Positions 46,523-58,447 are shown, counted from the stretch's first letter. The stretch is 58,486 nt of DNA from an uncultured Eubacteriales bacterium (GCA_900314555.1 OMVQ01000056.1:1-58486); one strand, 5' to 3'. A program made the numbers and translations. Notes: generated by a model not told the origin, from the letters alone.

Positions 46523-49500
46523 CTAATTCCACACCTTGTAATCGTGCTTTGTATTATTCTTCACATAATATAGTGCTTCATCTGCGTGCTTAAGAATCTT
46601 GGCAATCCCTGAATATCCTGAGGCATTACCTGAAGATATTCCTATTGAACAGGTTACTCTGTTCTTCTCACTTATGTTTACTTCCATATTCTTAAGTTCT
46701 TCTATTACCTTTTTAAAACCTTTATTATGACGGATATTTGCAAATATCTTCTCTGCAATCTCCACTCCATATTCTGTATCTTTATCAGGAATTATAATCA
46801 CAAATTCATCTCCACCATATCTTATAATATAGCCACTGCTTTCCACAATTCCCTCTAACATTCTTGAAAATGCCACTAACACAGCATCTCCTGCTTCATG
46901 TCCGAAATGGTCGTTACAATATTTAAAATTATCTAGATCCATATACAGAATCGTGAATTTATGTCTTTCCTTTTCAGATACAAATCCTTTTGTAACCTTA
47001 TTTATACACTCTTTCATTCCCTGTCTGTTATATAGTCCGGTAAGTGTATCAGTTACTGAACGCTTCTCTAGTTCTTTCTTAATATTTTCTTTAGCTAATG
47101 ATTCTATTAATTCCTTAATTGCTGTTCTTAATAAATCTGCATCGCTCTCTTCAAACATAAATAAATCTTTAGTGTAATTCATCTTTCTGAATCTGAATGC
47201 CACAAATATCTCAGTCAATTCCTCTTTATTAATAAATGGAATCGCTATCATTGCAGCTATATCATCTCTGTTAAATGCAGACACTAACTCTTCGTGATAC
47301 TGATATGATTTCTTAAATCTTGATAATACTATTCTTCTGCCATTTTCACTAAAATAATCACAGATATATTTTAACTGGTATTTCTTTAGTTCGATGTCAT
47401 TATCGCTATATTTAACTGTAGGTATACCATTTCTGATACTTATATACATAACACTGTCTATGTCAAATCTGTTCTTAATCATAAGCATAGAACTGTTAAT
47501 CATATCATCTGCTGTCTCAAATTCGTCGTTCAATGAATCTACCCAGTTCTCAAAGAAACCAAGCATCTTGTTCTTTTTCTCAATTTCTTTTTTCATTGAG
47601 CATCTTCTTATCATCTTATTAATCTCTTCTATAAGTTCGTCAGAGATTTCATAGGTATCTTCAGGCTTGTTTGAATCATTTTTCTCATCTAATATTGCCT
47701 GAAGAATTTCAGCATTATGGATAAGCAGATTCTTCTTACAGAACTTAATTGTATCTGTTAGTACTTTCTTACGTGCATCTTCATTACCGGTTTTCTTATA
47801 GAATATTGCCTCTTCCTCAACTACCTTAGGCAATATGTAATTCTGCTTCACATGTATACTATGCCAGAAATTCTGTACCTTTTCATAATACTCATTAGCT
47901 TTCTTATAATCACCATCTTTATCAGCTAACATCGCTGTAACCGTATAGTAGAGATACATATCATCTTCCCACATATTATAATCAGGATTATCCGTATCTA
48001 AGATATGTTTTAAGGCTGTTTTCATAATATCGTAATATAATTTTGCATTATATACCTGATTAAGCTTTATATAAGCGAAAATTGCAAGACCATATAACTT
48101 AGTCTTATTACATACATTTAATCTTGGAAGATTTAGAGATTCCATCATCTTCATTGTGAGATTCACATTCTTTACTGCTGATGCATAATCTCCGACAATA
48201 ATACTTGTTATTCCAAGATTATATACCGCATCAAGAATATACTTAGGTGTATCAACTGTAAGTCCGATATTTATAGCTTTAATGAAATAATCATATGCCA
48301 GATTATATTTTTCATTAATCAGACAGATATACCCTATTCCATTATAAATCTGGGCTTCTTCGTGCTTACTGTTATGTCCCTCCATTATCTTAAGACACTG
48401 GTTATAGCAGAATATTGTCTCATCTAACTTGCCCTCACTTGATGCCTGTACTGCATTCATCTGCCATGCTCTTATCTGTATCTGTGTATTCTCAAGTTCT
48501 TTGGCTAATTCTATTCCCTTAAAACATTCTTCTAATTCAGTACCTGCTAATTTATCCCCGACTAATTTAAGCTTATCAGAAATATTGAAACCGAAAATAT
48601 ATGCATATGCTAAATGTAATAACTGATTATTATCTCTTGCTACATCTATAAGATGCTCTGATATTCCAGCCTTTGGATTCCATAATAATACCTCAGGGAA
48701 TTTATCAATATTTATAAGTATTTTTAACATCTCATATTTAACAATATATTTATTACTATTTGCATCAGAAGCTAACTTCATTCCATCTTCTATAGATGCA
48801 ATTGCTAAATTCTTCTGTCCACTTTGCAGATTAATAAGTGCTGAAATGTAATGATATTCGATGAGCCTTTCTGTATCATGCCACAAATATTCAATGTTAG
48901 ACATCTTCTTACAATATAGATAAGCTATTTTTTCTTCACTATTATATACGGTAACAAATGAATATATTGCTAATATATCTATCTTCTGTGCATCTTCTAC
49001 TTCTAAATTACCATTTTCAATCGCTTTATATATAATATCTAAATAATATTTAGCCTGTTCAAGCTGCAGACATAGGAATAAATCTTTAATATTCTTCAAA
49101 TACACATCTATCTGGGTATTTACCGGAATAAACACATCATCGGCTATGGCATCCTTATTGTCATCATCATAATCCACAGACATCTCCCTGTCCTTAATAT
49201 ATCTTGACAAGAGATACCAGCTATCTTTTGTATATGAATATAAATCTTCTGCCTCATTGTATGATGCAATAATAACCATATCAGATAATTCTTCATTCTT
49301 CATCATTCCATATAATAATTCTATGGTTGATTCATGTGCTCTTTGCAATCTGTCTAATACTATAACGACCTTATGTTCATTTGTTATATATTTGAAAATG
49401 TTAATAACCGACTCTATAATCTTCTCTCTTTCAAAAGGAACCTCTCTCGGAATTATATCTTCATTTCTTTCACAATATCCATTCATTATGTATGAAATGA

Positions 49501-49822
49501 ACATATCCTGTATTACCGGATATACAGATGCCTTTTTAACGAATTCTTCACAGTCCATATCTTTATAATATTTCTGGTACAACTCTCCTATAAAATTCAA
49601 AAATGGACAGAATGCCCCCTGTATCTTCTTCTCTTCAAACTGATAATATAACATATCACATTCTAAATTTAATGATGTCATAATGTTAATTATATCTTCT
49701 TCATCAATATTAAATGAACTGTAATGCTTAAAAAAACATACTTTATCATTACGTCCTGAATCATCCTGTTCTACAAGTTTACCTATTATATTTCTGATAT
49801 GTTCCTTGAATTCCGACCTCAT
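46523..49822 (-). CDS. large GGDEF diguanylate cyclase with TPR-like and GAF-like regions
   Basis: The 1,099-residue soluble protein has four parts. About 1-210 resembles a STAND/AAA ATPase: HKVVIVLDRLQRAHESTIE looks like a Walker B region, but no P-loop is present. About 240-720 is a run of TPR-like helical repeats (AQIYNGIGYICLINEKYNLA). About 760-920 looks like a GAF sensor. The last 170 residues are the cyclase domain with RYGGDEF (about 1001-1007) making c-di-GMP. No RxxD inhibitory site precedes it. The start follows AATGGAGGAATAT. Confidence 0.88.
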   Translation of the reverse strand: MRSEFKEHIRNIIGKLVEQDDSGRNDKVCFFKHYSSFNIDEEDIINIMTSLNLECDMLYYQFEEKKIQGAFCPFLNFIGELYQKYYKDMDCEEFVKKASVYPVIQDMFISYIMNGYCERNEDIIPREVPFEREKIIESVINIFKYITNEHKVVIVLDRLQRAHESTIELLYGMMKNEELSDMVIIASYNEAEDLYSYTKDSWYLLSRYIKDREMSVDYDDDNKDAIADDVFIPVNTQIDVYLKNIKDLFLCLQLEQAKYYLDIIYKAIENGNLEVEDAQKIDILAIYSFVTVYNSEEKIAYLYCKKMSNIEYLWHDTERLIEYHYISALINLQSGQKNLAIASIEDGMKLASDANSNKYIVKYEMLKILINIDKFPEVLLWNPKAGISEHLIDVARDNNQLLHLAYAYIFGFNISDKLKLVGDKLAGTELEECFKGIELAKELENTQIQIRAWQMNAVQASSEGKLDETIFCYNQCLKIMEGHNSKHEEAQIYNGIGYICLINEKYNLAYDYFIKAINIGLTVDTPKYILDAVYNLGITSIIVGDYASAVKNVNLTMKMMESLNLPRLNVCNKTKLYGLAIFAYIKLNQVYNAKLYYDIMKTALKHILDTDNPDYNMWEDDMYLYYTVTAMLADKDGDYKKANEYYEKVQNFWHSIHVKQNYILPKVVEEEAIFYKKTGNEDARKKVLTDTIKFCKKNLLIHNAEILQAILDEKNDSNKPEDTYEISDELIEEINKMIRRCSMKKEIEKKNKMLGFFENWVDSLNDEFETADDMINSSMLMIKNRFDIDSVMYISIRNGIPTVKYSDNDIELKKYQLKYICDYFSENGRRIVLSRFKKSYQYHEELVSAFNRDDIAAMIAIPFINKEELTEIFVAFRFRKMNYTKDLFMFEESDADLLRTAIKELIESLAKENIKKELEKRSVTDTLTGLYNRQGMKECINKVTKGFVSEKERHKFTILYMDLDNFKYCNDHFGHEAGDAVLVAFSRMLEGIVESSGYIIRYGGDEFVIIIPDKDTEYGVEIAEKIFANIRHNKGFKKVIEELKNMEVNISEKNRVTCSIGISSGNASGYSGIAKILKHADEALYYVKNNTKHDYKVWN

Positions 49823-49845
49823 ATATTCCTCCATTTCACACTTGA

Positions 49846-50349
49846 TTAGTAACTTCTGATATCATCTGTTCCATCGTCCGTAGTCTGTTCAATTCTCTTT
49901 ACAACAACATAGTATCCATAATCATCTGATACTTTAATGTAGATTCTGTCGCCGAGTTTGTGTCCCTTTATAGCTTTACCAAGTGGCGAATCGATACTTA
50001 TAAAGCCTTTCATCGAATCGCCTCTTATCGATGTGACAACCTTAACAGTCATTGTCTCGTCATCTTCCTCCATATATAAGTCAACGACACTATATAGACC
50101 TATTTCGTCATCTTGTGTGTCATCTTCGATTATGGTTGCCGTCTTAATAAGTCTCTCTAAATATCTTATTCGGCTCTCATTTCGATTCTTATCTCTTTTA
50201 GCTGCGTAATACTCGAAGTTCTCACTCAAATCTCCCTGTGCTCTGGCTTCTTTAACAGCCTCTATACACTCTTTTCTTACGACAAGTTTTCTATGTTCTA
50301 TCTCTTCTTCTATCTTCTTAATATCATTTTTAGTCATCTCATTAGACAT
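49846..50349 (-). CDS. GreA/GreB-family paralogue
   Basis: The 167-residue protein keeps the coiled coil and acidic tip (ARAQGDLSENFEYYAAKRDK) and the C-terminal FKBP-like domain (ISIDSPLGKAIKGHKLGDRI). It is more acidic and diverged than the GreA at 20769-21257. Gre-type factors bind the RNA polymerase secondary channel; a diverged copy may be regulatory rather than cleaving. It is 23 bp before the GGDEF gene. The start follows AATGGAGTTAATT. Confidence 0.85.
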   Translation of the reverse strand: MSNEMTKNDIKKIEEEIEHRKLVVRKECIEAVKEARAQGDLSENFEYYAAKRDKNRNESRIRYLERLIKTATIIEDDTQDDEIGLYSVVDLYMEEDDETMTVKVVTSIRGDSMKGFISIDSPLGKAIKGHKLGDRIYIKVSDDYGYYVVVKRIEQTTDDGTDDIRSY

Positions 50350-50480
50350 AATTAACTCCATTCCATTTCAAACTCTATAAATGTTATCAGATTAATAAAA
50401 TTTACAACGGATTATTTCGTGTTTGGCACACCCACAACCCTTGCATTATATAATTTATAATTATCGTATAATTATAATTA

Positions 50481-52400
50481 TCATATAATTTCAAAATCCT
50501 CTTCGCTATATTCAACTGAGCAGTCCATTATAGATTTTCTAAGACTCTTATCTTTTATGACTGACTCTTTTACTACCTTTATATTTCTTCCATTTCTTAT
50601 GAATAACGGCACTTCATTAACTGCAACTTTTACATAATGTATTCCTGCTTTTAATGGCTCTTTATAAATCTTACCATCCTTCATAAATTTTACAAATGTC
50701 ATATCTTCAGGCAAATATACATATCTTCCTGAAGTATTCTGTGTATACACAGGTGCAATCATTATGTCACCAAGGATTAACTGGTCCTCTATTTCACCTG
50801 CCATTTCATCATCTTCATATACGAAAGATAATGGTTTAAACATCAAATCATCATTCTCTATAGCTTTCTTATATTCATCATATATAAATGGCAATAATCT
50901 GTATCTTACATCGATTATATTCTTAAATGCCTCAGTGTCTTCAAAGTTATAACATTCCTGATTTCTTGTACCCATTGCTGAATGATTTCTCATAAGTGGT
51001 GTAAATACACCTAATGCGAGCCATCTCATCACTAAGTCCTCTGTGGCATTACAGCCAAAGCCACCAATATCAGCGCCAATATATAAGAAACCACACATAT
51101 TGAGACTTGGAAGCATCTTAAGATTCAAGAGGATATGTGACCACCATGAACAGTTATCACCTAACCATATTCCTGCATATCTGTGCATTCCTATGTAAGA
51201 TGCCCTTGAAAACATTAAGTATTCTTTATCTTTATCGATTCTCTTAAATGCTTCTCCTGCTGCCCTCGACATATTATATCCGTATAAATTATGAACCTTA
51301 TTGTGATTCACCTTAACACCATTAATATTATGATACATTGATTTATAATCATCGATATTATTAGCTAATTCACTGAATTTCCATCTTAAGTCAAGTAACT
51401 TATCATCATTTTCAGAAGTTAATTTCTCAATCTCTTCTCTTATCTCATCTACTTTATTCTGTGAATAGAAGATTGCCGGCTCGTTCATATCATTCCAGAA
51501 TCCTTCTATTCCCATATCAGTAAGAATCTTATACTTATCTCCAAACCATTTTCTTACATCTGCATTAAGAAAATCAGGAAAATGTGTTAATCCCGGCCAT
51601 ACCGCTGTTACATAATCCTTACCTTCTTTATCTTTGACAAAATAATTGTTTTTAACGCCCTCTTCATATACATCATAACCGTCCTCTATTTTCACGCCTG
51701 CATCAATTATAGGTACAAGTCTGATTCCCTTATCTCTAAGTGACCTTACATATTCTTTAAAATTTGGAAATCTCTCTTCATTTACGGTAAAATCTTTGTA
51801 ATCCACCATATAGTCAATATCCATATATATTGAGCTTATAAGCATATCATTATCTTCATAGCCTTTAACAACCGCATCTACCCTGTCTTTATTCTCATAA
51901 CTCCATCTGCTCTGTCCAAAGCCGAATGCCCACTTTGGCGCAACGTAACTCTTACCTATTATTTTTCTGAATTCACGTACTATATCGTTCTTGTTATCCG
52001 CACTGATAACATATACATACATATCGATATTCTCCGGCGTAACCCTGATCTCATTCTTCTTAGTATATCCGATATCAAATGTCACTCTTCCGGGATTATC
52101 AAAGAAGATTCCTAACTTCTCTTCTCCATCTATAATAATGAAATTATGTGCTCCATATAGAGATTCCTTATCCTCTGTATGTGAAGGGTCGTCTGTACAA
52201 TAACTTACATACTTATAACCTCTTTTATTAATGCCCCTGTTAGCCTCTCCGAGACCATACACCTTTGTCTTATCATTCATATTGTATACGAAACAATTAT
52301 TTTCGAACTTAACCTTTTCAATAACACCATTTTCCTCGGATATATCAGCTATTACTGCCTCTGTTTCAATAGGATTTCCATATTTGTATTTTTTTACCAT
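50481..52400 (-). CDS. glycoside hydrolase family 31 alpha-glucosidase
   Basis: The 639-residue cytoplasmic enzyme has the N-terminal beta-sandwich (KVYGLGEANRGINKRGYKY), the GH31 barrel with nucleophile Asp in GIEGFWNDMNEPAIF, the acid/base region WLGDNCSWWSH, and a C-terminal beta domain. No signal peptide, so it cleaves imported alpha-glucosides or related sugars. It lies directly after the guaB terminator: only about 26 bases separate the hairpin from the ATG, so its promoter is not visible. A transport system is not adjacent. Confidence 0.92.
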   Translation of the reverse strand: MVKKYKYGNPIETEAVIADISEENGVIEKVKFENNCFVYNMNDKTKVYGLGEANRGINKRGYKYVSYCTDDPSHTEDKESLYGAHNFIIIDGEEKLGIFFDNPGRVTFDIGYTKKNEIRVTPENIDMYVYVISADNKNDIVREFRKIIGKSYVAPKWAFGFGQSRWSYENKDRVDAVVKGYEDNDMLISSIYMDIDYMVDYKDFTVNEERFPNFKEYVRSLRDKGIRLVPIIDAGVKIEDGYDVYEEGVKNNYFVKDKEGKDYVTAVWPGLTHFPDFLNADVRKWFGDKYKILTDMGIEGFWNDMNEPAIFYSQNKVDEIREEIEKLTSENDDKLLDLRWKFSELANNIDDYKSMYHNINGVKVNHNKVHNLYGYNMSRAAGEAFKRIDKDKEYLMFSRASYIGMHRYAGIWLGDNCSWWSHILLNLKMLPSLNMCGFLYIGADIGGFGCNATEDLVMRWLALGVFTPLMRNHSAMGTRNQECYNFEDTEAFKNIIDVRYRLLPFIYDEYKKAIENDDLMFKPLSFVYEDDEMAGEIEDQLILGDIMIAPVYTQNTSGRYVYLPEDMTFVKFMKDGKIYKEPLKAGIHYVKVAVNEVPLFIRNGRNIKVVKESVIKDKSLRKSIMDCSVEYSEEDFEII

Positions 52401-52425
52401 ATTATCTCCTTCCTCCACTAAACGA

Positions 52426-52466
52426 AAAAAAGTGCTAGAATTTAAGTATATTCTAACACTTTTTTA
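52426..52466 (-). terminator. guaB terminator
   Basis: On the minus strand AAAGTGTTAGAAT and ATTCTAGCACTTT form a 13-bp stem with one wobble, followed by TTTTCG. It lies about 55 bp after the guaB stop and directly before the ribosome binding site of the GH31 gene. Confidence 0.85.
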
Positions 52467-52518
52467 TAGTAATTTCTATTATTATTTATAATATATCCAA
52501 TATTTATTATATTGCATT

Positions 52519-54040
<1,522 letters not shown>

Positions 54041-54105
54041 TCCGTTATAGCAATAAACCGTAAATCAATTAACTGAATTTACTACTGATAATCAGAGTTT
54101 TCGGA

Positions 54106-55512
54106 TTAAAATTCCATTTTCTTCTCAAAGTATGATTTCAAATCTTCTATCTTAATTCTGTCCTGTTCCATTGTATCTCTGTCACGTACAGTTACACAAC
54201 CATCTGTTTCAGACTCAAAATCATATGTTACGCAGAATGGTGTACCGATTTCGTCCTGTCTTCTGTATCTCTTACCGATATTACCTCTGTCATCAAATTC
54301 ACAGTTATAATATTTAGATAATTCAGCATAGATTTTCTCTGCGCCCTCATTAAGCTTCTTAGAAAGTGGTAATACACCAATCTTAACAGGTGCAATTGCA
54401 GGATGGAAATGAAGTACAGTTCTCATATCAGGTTTATCTTCTGTTCCGATATTCTCTTCGTCATATGCGGCACATAAGAATGCAAGTGTTACTCTGTCTG
54501 CACCAAGTGATGGTTCAATAACATATGGAATATATTTCTCTTTAGATTCATCATCAAAGTATGACATATCCTCACCTGATGTATTCTGGTGCTGTGTAAG
54601 GTCATAATCTGTTCTGTCAGCAATTCCCCATAATTCACCCCAGCCAAATGGGAATAAGAATTCAATATCTGTAGTTCCTTTACTATAGAAACAGAGTTCT
54701 TCAGGTGAATGATCTCTTGCTCTCATCTCTTCGTCTTTAATTCCTAATTCTTTTAACCAGTTAATACAGAACTCTCTCCAATATTTAAACCACTCTAAGT
54801 CTGTTCCCGGTTTACAGAAGAATTCAAGTTCCATCTGTTCAAATTCTCTTGTTCTGAATGTAAAGTTACCTGGTGTAATCTCATTTCTGAATGATTTACC
54901 AATCTGACCGATACCAAATGGCATCTTCTTTCTTGATGTTCTCTGAACATTTTTAAAGTTTACGAATATACCCTGTGCTGTTTCAGGTCTTAAATAAACT
55001 GTGTTCTTAGCATCTTCTGTTACACCCTGGAATGTTTTGAACATAAGATTGAACTGTCTTATATCTGTGAAATTATGCTTACCACAAGATGGGCAGGCAA
55101 TGTTCTTCTCTTCGATGAAGTTCTTCATCTGTTCCTGAGACCATGCATCAACCGAACCCTCGATTGTGAAATTATTATCTGCTGCCCAGTCTTCGATTAA
55201 TTTATCAGCTCTGAATCTTTCATGACATTCTTTACAATCCATTAATGGGTCTGCAAATCCGCCTAAATGTCCTGAAGCAACCCATGTCTGTGGATTCATT
55301 AAAATAGCGCAGTCAACACCTACATTATAAGGATTTTCCTGTATAAACTTCTTCCACCATGCCTTTTTTACATTATTCTTGAGTTCAACTCCGAGATTAC
55401 CATAATCCCATGTATTAGCTAATCCGCCATAAATCTCTGAACCAGGATATACAAATCCTCTTGCTTTCGCTAATGCTACAATCTTGTCCATAGTTTTTTC
55501 AGTATTGTTCAT
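54106..55512 (-). CDS. glyS: glycyl-tRNA synthetase, homodimeric class II type
   Basis: The 468-residue enzyme is of the single-chain alpha2 type, not the bacterial GlyQ/GlyS pair. It has [20 protein letters not shown] at the start, motif 2 around [27 protein letters not shown], motif 3 around [13 protein letters not shown], and the anticodon-binding domain at the end. The [14 protein letters not shown] follows GAGG at six bases. A hairpin with a potential pseudoknot lies in the leader. Confidence 0.94.
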   Translation of the reverse strand: MNNTEKTMDKIVALAKARGFVYPGSEIYGGLANTWDYGNLGVELKNNVKKAWWKKFIQENPYNVGVDCAILMNPQTWVASGHLGGFADPLMDCKECHERFRADKLIEDWAADNNFTIEGSVDAWSQEQMKNFIEEKNIACPSCGKHNFTDIRQFNLMFKTFQGVTEDAKNTVYLRPETAQGIFVNFKNVQRTSRKKMPFGIGQIGKSFRNEITPGNFTFRTREFEQMELEFFCKPGTDLEWFKYWREFCINWLKELGIKDEEMRARDHSPEELCFYSKGTTDIEFLFPFGWGELWGIADRTDYDLTQHQNTSGEDMSYFDDESKEKYIPYVIEPSLGADRVTLAFLCAAYDEENIGTEDKPDMRTVLHFHPAIAPVKIGVLPLSKKLNEGAEKIYAELSKYYNCEFDDRGNIGKRYRRQDEIGTPFCVTYDFESETDGCVTVRDRDTMEQDRIKIEDLKSYFEKKMEF

Positions 55513-55528
55513 TTCTATCCTCTTTTCT

Positions 55529-55584
55529 GCGCACACCTTTTAATGAATATCGAGATTGTGTTAAGTGCGCCTATCACAATCTCG
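55529..55584 (-). promoter_or_regulatory. hairpin and possible pseudoknot in the glyS leader
   Basis: CGAGATTGTG and CACAATCTCG (55551-55560 with 55575-55584) form a perfect ten-base stem. GTGCGC in its 14-base loop (55565-55570) is complementary to GCGCAC at 55529-55534, seven bases from the GAGG ribosome binding site. This would give an H-type pseudoknot near the site. It lacks the conserved T-box sequence, and I know no described element with this form. Confidence 0.6.
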
Positions 55585-55706
55585 TATATATTTTCATCAT
55601 ATTTATTATATTAATAAGATTAATCCGCCAAAATTAACCTTTGACTTCTTATTCTTTATAATCATTTTGTAACATAAGTATTTATTTGCCACATAAATAT
55701 TTAATA

Positions 55707-56579
55707 TTATTTTTTTACTTTATAGATTACATAGTTATCTTTACCATCTGCTGTAATTACTGTATTCTTCTCTACTTTAACATATTCTCCTGCTGCGATA
55801 ATCTCACCCGGAAGTTTTACATCAAGTCCCTCATTTGTATAGAATACATATACATTCTCTATTGCCTTAATCTCATCTATTGTCTTATATTCATATGAGT
55901 TTTCTACTTTCTCTTCAGTTGTACTCTCTGACTCTTCTGTCTGTTCTGTTGAGGCACCTTCTGAATTTTCAGATGTCTCTTCTCCCGTCTGTTCTACAGT
56001 CTCATCTGTAGATTCAGTTTCATTAGAAGTTTCATCAGAAGATACTTCTTCAGTATTCTTAGATTCAGCATCTTCATTATCTTTCTCTGACTTCTCATCA
56101 GATTTATCATCTAATTTAACCTCAGGCTTCTTATCTAAATCTATAACTTTGTTTGTCAAATCATATCCTGCTGCCACAGCATCTTCATATGTACCCGCAA
56201 ATAATTTCACATTCTTAGTGATACTGACATAATGTGCACTATATGCCTCATAATCTTTATAACTTGCAAACTTAAGCTTTAATGTAATCTTTTTGTCTTT
56301 TAATTTAAGTGACTGTTTTGACATTCCATTAGCTTTATCTTCAGCATAATTGTCATTAAATTCTTCAATCTCTTTGTCAACCTGTGCTTCTAATTCATCT
56401 TTGTCATAATAGTCTTCCTTAAATTCTTCTGTATATGTTACCGAAACCGTATTATCCTTATCAATGATAACTGTTGCCTCATCTTCTGATTTCTTTGCTG
56501 ACTTCTTAGATGCACAACTACATACACTTGCTAATACAACTACAAGCATACAGCAAAAGATTATCTTTCTCTTTTTCAT
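55707..56579 (-). CDS. lipoprotein with long acidic linker, unknown function
   Basis: The 290-residue protein starts MKKRKIIFCCMLVVVLASVC, a lipoprotein-type signal with a non-canonical lipobox (VCSC). Residues 30-130 look folded (VTYTEEFKEDYYDKDELEAQ, then YKDYEAYSAHYV). About 150-240 is a Glu/Ser/Thr-rich disordered linker. A final 50-residue beta-rich part follows (IENVYVFYTNEGLDVKLPG). I do not recognise a family. The start follows AATGGAGAATAAT. It lies between recO and glyS. Confidence 0.7.
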   Translation of the reverse strand: MKKRKIIFCCMLVVVLASVCSCASKKSAKKSEDEATVIIDKDNTVSVTYTEEFKEDYYDKDELEAQVDKEIEEFNDNYAEDKANGMSKQSLKLKDKKITLKLKFASYKDYEAYSAHYVSITKNVKLFAGTYEDAVAAGYDLTNKVIDLDKKPEVKLDDKSDEKSEKDNEDAESKNTEEVSSDETSNETESTDETVEQTGEETSENSEGASTEQTEESESTTEEKVENSYEYKTIDEIKAIENVYVFYTNEGLDVKLPGEIIAAGEYVKVEKNTVITADGKDNYVIYKVKK

Positions 56580-56688
56580 ATTATTCTCCATTCCGAGCGA
56601 TTTCTCATCTGCCATCCGGCTAATTGTTTTCGCTCATAAACAATTAGCTATATGATAAAACTTAGAATATTATACATTATGAAATAAT

Positions 56689-57432
56689 TTATTTCAATAT
56701 TGTATTAAGAATTTCCAATGAATTAAATTCTTTATCCACATAATTCTTCACATACCTTTTCATTATGAAACCAATCTCGTTTAATACCTCTTCATTCACA
56801 ATGAAAGTATATAATTTCTCTATCTTTGACGTGATTATATATTGCATTGCATAAATGGTTGATGTATCTAAGTGTACTGTATCCCCAGCTTTGCCTGCAC
56901 ATTTATCGCATAACATTCCGCCCTTTATAACACTAAACATTGATACCGCTTCATTCTTACAGCTTACACATTCAAACATATTCGGATATTCTCCGTTTAT
57001 ACATAACATTTTCAATTCATATATATATCTTACTAATTCATTCGGAATCTTGTTATTCTGTAATGCCCTGAGCGACTGATATATAAGTTTAAGTGTCTCT
57101 GTTCCACTTATTCCCTCTTTCGTAAAATAATCGGCAAATTCTAAAAAATAACTTCCATAACACATAGCTTCTATATCATTAGAAATCTCTGTAAAATAAT
57201 TCTCTATGTCAGCTTTCTGCAAAGTATAGGCTTCTCTACCCTCGTAGAGTGTAAATTCACCAAATACAAATATTCTGGTGACTGCTACAAACATACTCTT
57301 AGGTCTCCTCGCACCTCTTGCAAATGCGACTATTTTGCCACGTTCTTTCGTAAGAATAACAAGCCTTTTGTCAAATTCCCCAACATCTGTAGCCTTTATC
57401 ACCATACCTGTTAACACAAGCGAATCTATCAT
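56689..57432 (-). CDS. recO: DNA repair protein RecO
   Basis: RecO anneals complementary strands and loads RecA with RecR. The 247-residue protein has the N-terminal OB-fold (LTGMVIKATDVGEFDKRLVI, then GARRPKS) and a zinc site of four cysteines (CVSCKNEAVSMFSVI then CDKCAGKAG). Length is standard. Its start overlaps the end of era by 4 bp, a common clostridial arrangement. Confidence 0.94.
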   Translation of the reverse strand: MIDSLVLTGMVIKATDVGEFDKRLVILTKERGKIVAFARGARRPKSMFVAVTRIFVFGEFTLYEGREAYTLQKADIENYFTEISNDIEAMCYGSYFLEFADYFTKEGISGTETLKLIYQSLRALQNNKIPNELVRYIYELKMLCINGEYPNMFECVSCKNEAVSMFSVIKGGMLCDKCAGKAGDTVHLDTSTIYAMQYIITSKIEKLYTFIVNEEVLNEIGFIMKRYVKNYVDKEFNSLEILNTILK

Positions 57433-58370
57433 TTTCTTGTAATGTCCTTTTTATCATATCCGAAATTCTTAAGTAAGAAGTCGCTGTCACGCCATTCTTT
57501 TTTAACCTTTACCCAGAGTTTCAAGTTTACCTTTGTCTCTACCAGATTCTCAATTTCATACCTTGCCGCGCTACCGATTTTCTTAAGCATTGCACCGCCT
57601 TTACCGATAATTATTCCTTTATGTGATTCTCTTTCACATACAATTGTCGCATCGATATCTACTATACTTCCATCTTTTCTGAAATTCATTCTGTCAATTG
57701 CAACTGCTATTCCATGTGGAATCTCATCATCTAAGCATTTTAATGCTTTTTCCCTGATAAGCTCTGCTGCAATCTGTCTCATCGGCTGGTCTGTTACAGT
57801 ATCTTCATCATAATAAGCAGGACCATAAGGCAAATATTTATAAATCAATTCGATAATTGTGTCTGTATTATCGCCTTTTAAGGCTGATGCCGGAATAATC
57901 TCAGCGAAATCATATATCTTTCTGTAAGTATCTATATATTGAAGTAAATCATCTTTCTTAACTGTATCAGTCTTGTTAATAATTAAAAATACCGGAGTTT
58001 TGACATTCTTAAGCTGTTCTACAATGTGTCTTTCGCCCGCACCTATGAAATTCGATGGCTCTACTAACCAGAGGATTACATCAACCTCTTTCAAAGTTCT
58101 CTCTGCCACATTTACCATATATTCACCTAACTTATTCTTTGCTTTATGAATACCCGGTGTATCTAAGAAAATAATCTGTCCCTCATCACTTGTATATACA
58201 GTCTGTATTCTGTTTCTTGTTGTCTGTGGCTTGTTAGAAGTTATGGCAATCTTCTGTCCTATGATTTTATTCATAAGAGTAGATTTTCCCACATTAGGTC
58301 TTCCTATCAGGGTTACAAAACCTGATTTTATCTGTTTGTCATTGTTTAACAAATTATCAAACTGTGTCAT
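57429..58370 (-). CDS. era: GTPase Era
   Basis: Era binds the 3' end of 16S rRNA and helps assemble the 30S subunit. The 313-residue protein has the G1 loop GRPNVGKSTLMN, G3 DTPGIHKAKNKLG, G4 NKTD and the C-terminal KH domain with IIGKGGAMLKKIGSAARYEI. The ATG follows AAAGGAG. Confidence 0.96.
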   Translation of the reverse strand: MTQFDNLLNNDKQIKSGFVTLIGRPNVGKSTLMNKIIGQKIAITSNKPQTTRNRIQTVYTSDEGQIIFLDTPGIHKAKNKLGEYMVNVAERTLKEVDVILWLVEPSNFIGAGERHIVEQLKNVKTPVFLIINKTDTVKKDDLLQYIDTYRKIYDFAEIIPASALKGDNTDTIIELIYKYLPYGPAYYDEDTVTDQPMRQIAAELIREKALKCLDDEIPHGIAVAIDRMNFRKDGSIVDIDATIVCERESHKGIIIGKGGAMLKKIGSAARYEIENLVETKVNLKLWVKVKKEWRDSDFLLKNFGYDKKDITRK

Positions 58371-58392
58371 TCGTTTCTCCTTTTATAAACTT

Positions 58393-58447
58393 TATTATCT
58401 AGGCGTTTGCCAAACGCCGTAAGCCGCATAAATACGGCATTTTTTTG
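58393..58447. other. tandem hairpins upstream of era
   Basis: GGCGTTT-GCC-AAACGCC is followed by GCCGTA and TACGGC around AGCCGCATAAA, then seven T on the plus strand. As a plus-strand reading it looks like an intrinsic terminator; on the minus strand it lies in the era leader region. The gene to the right is outside the window, so its role is open. Confidence 0.5.

Noticed and set aside
50456..50490. 17-bp tandem repeat at the GH31 stop
   Set aside because: Two AT-only units with mismatches; not distinguishable from low complexity.
55513..55706. T-box riboswitch before glyS
   Set aside because: The leader is under 200 bp, lacks the conserved T-box sequence and has no terminator/antiterminator pair.
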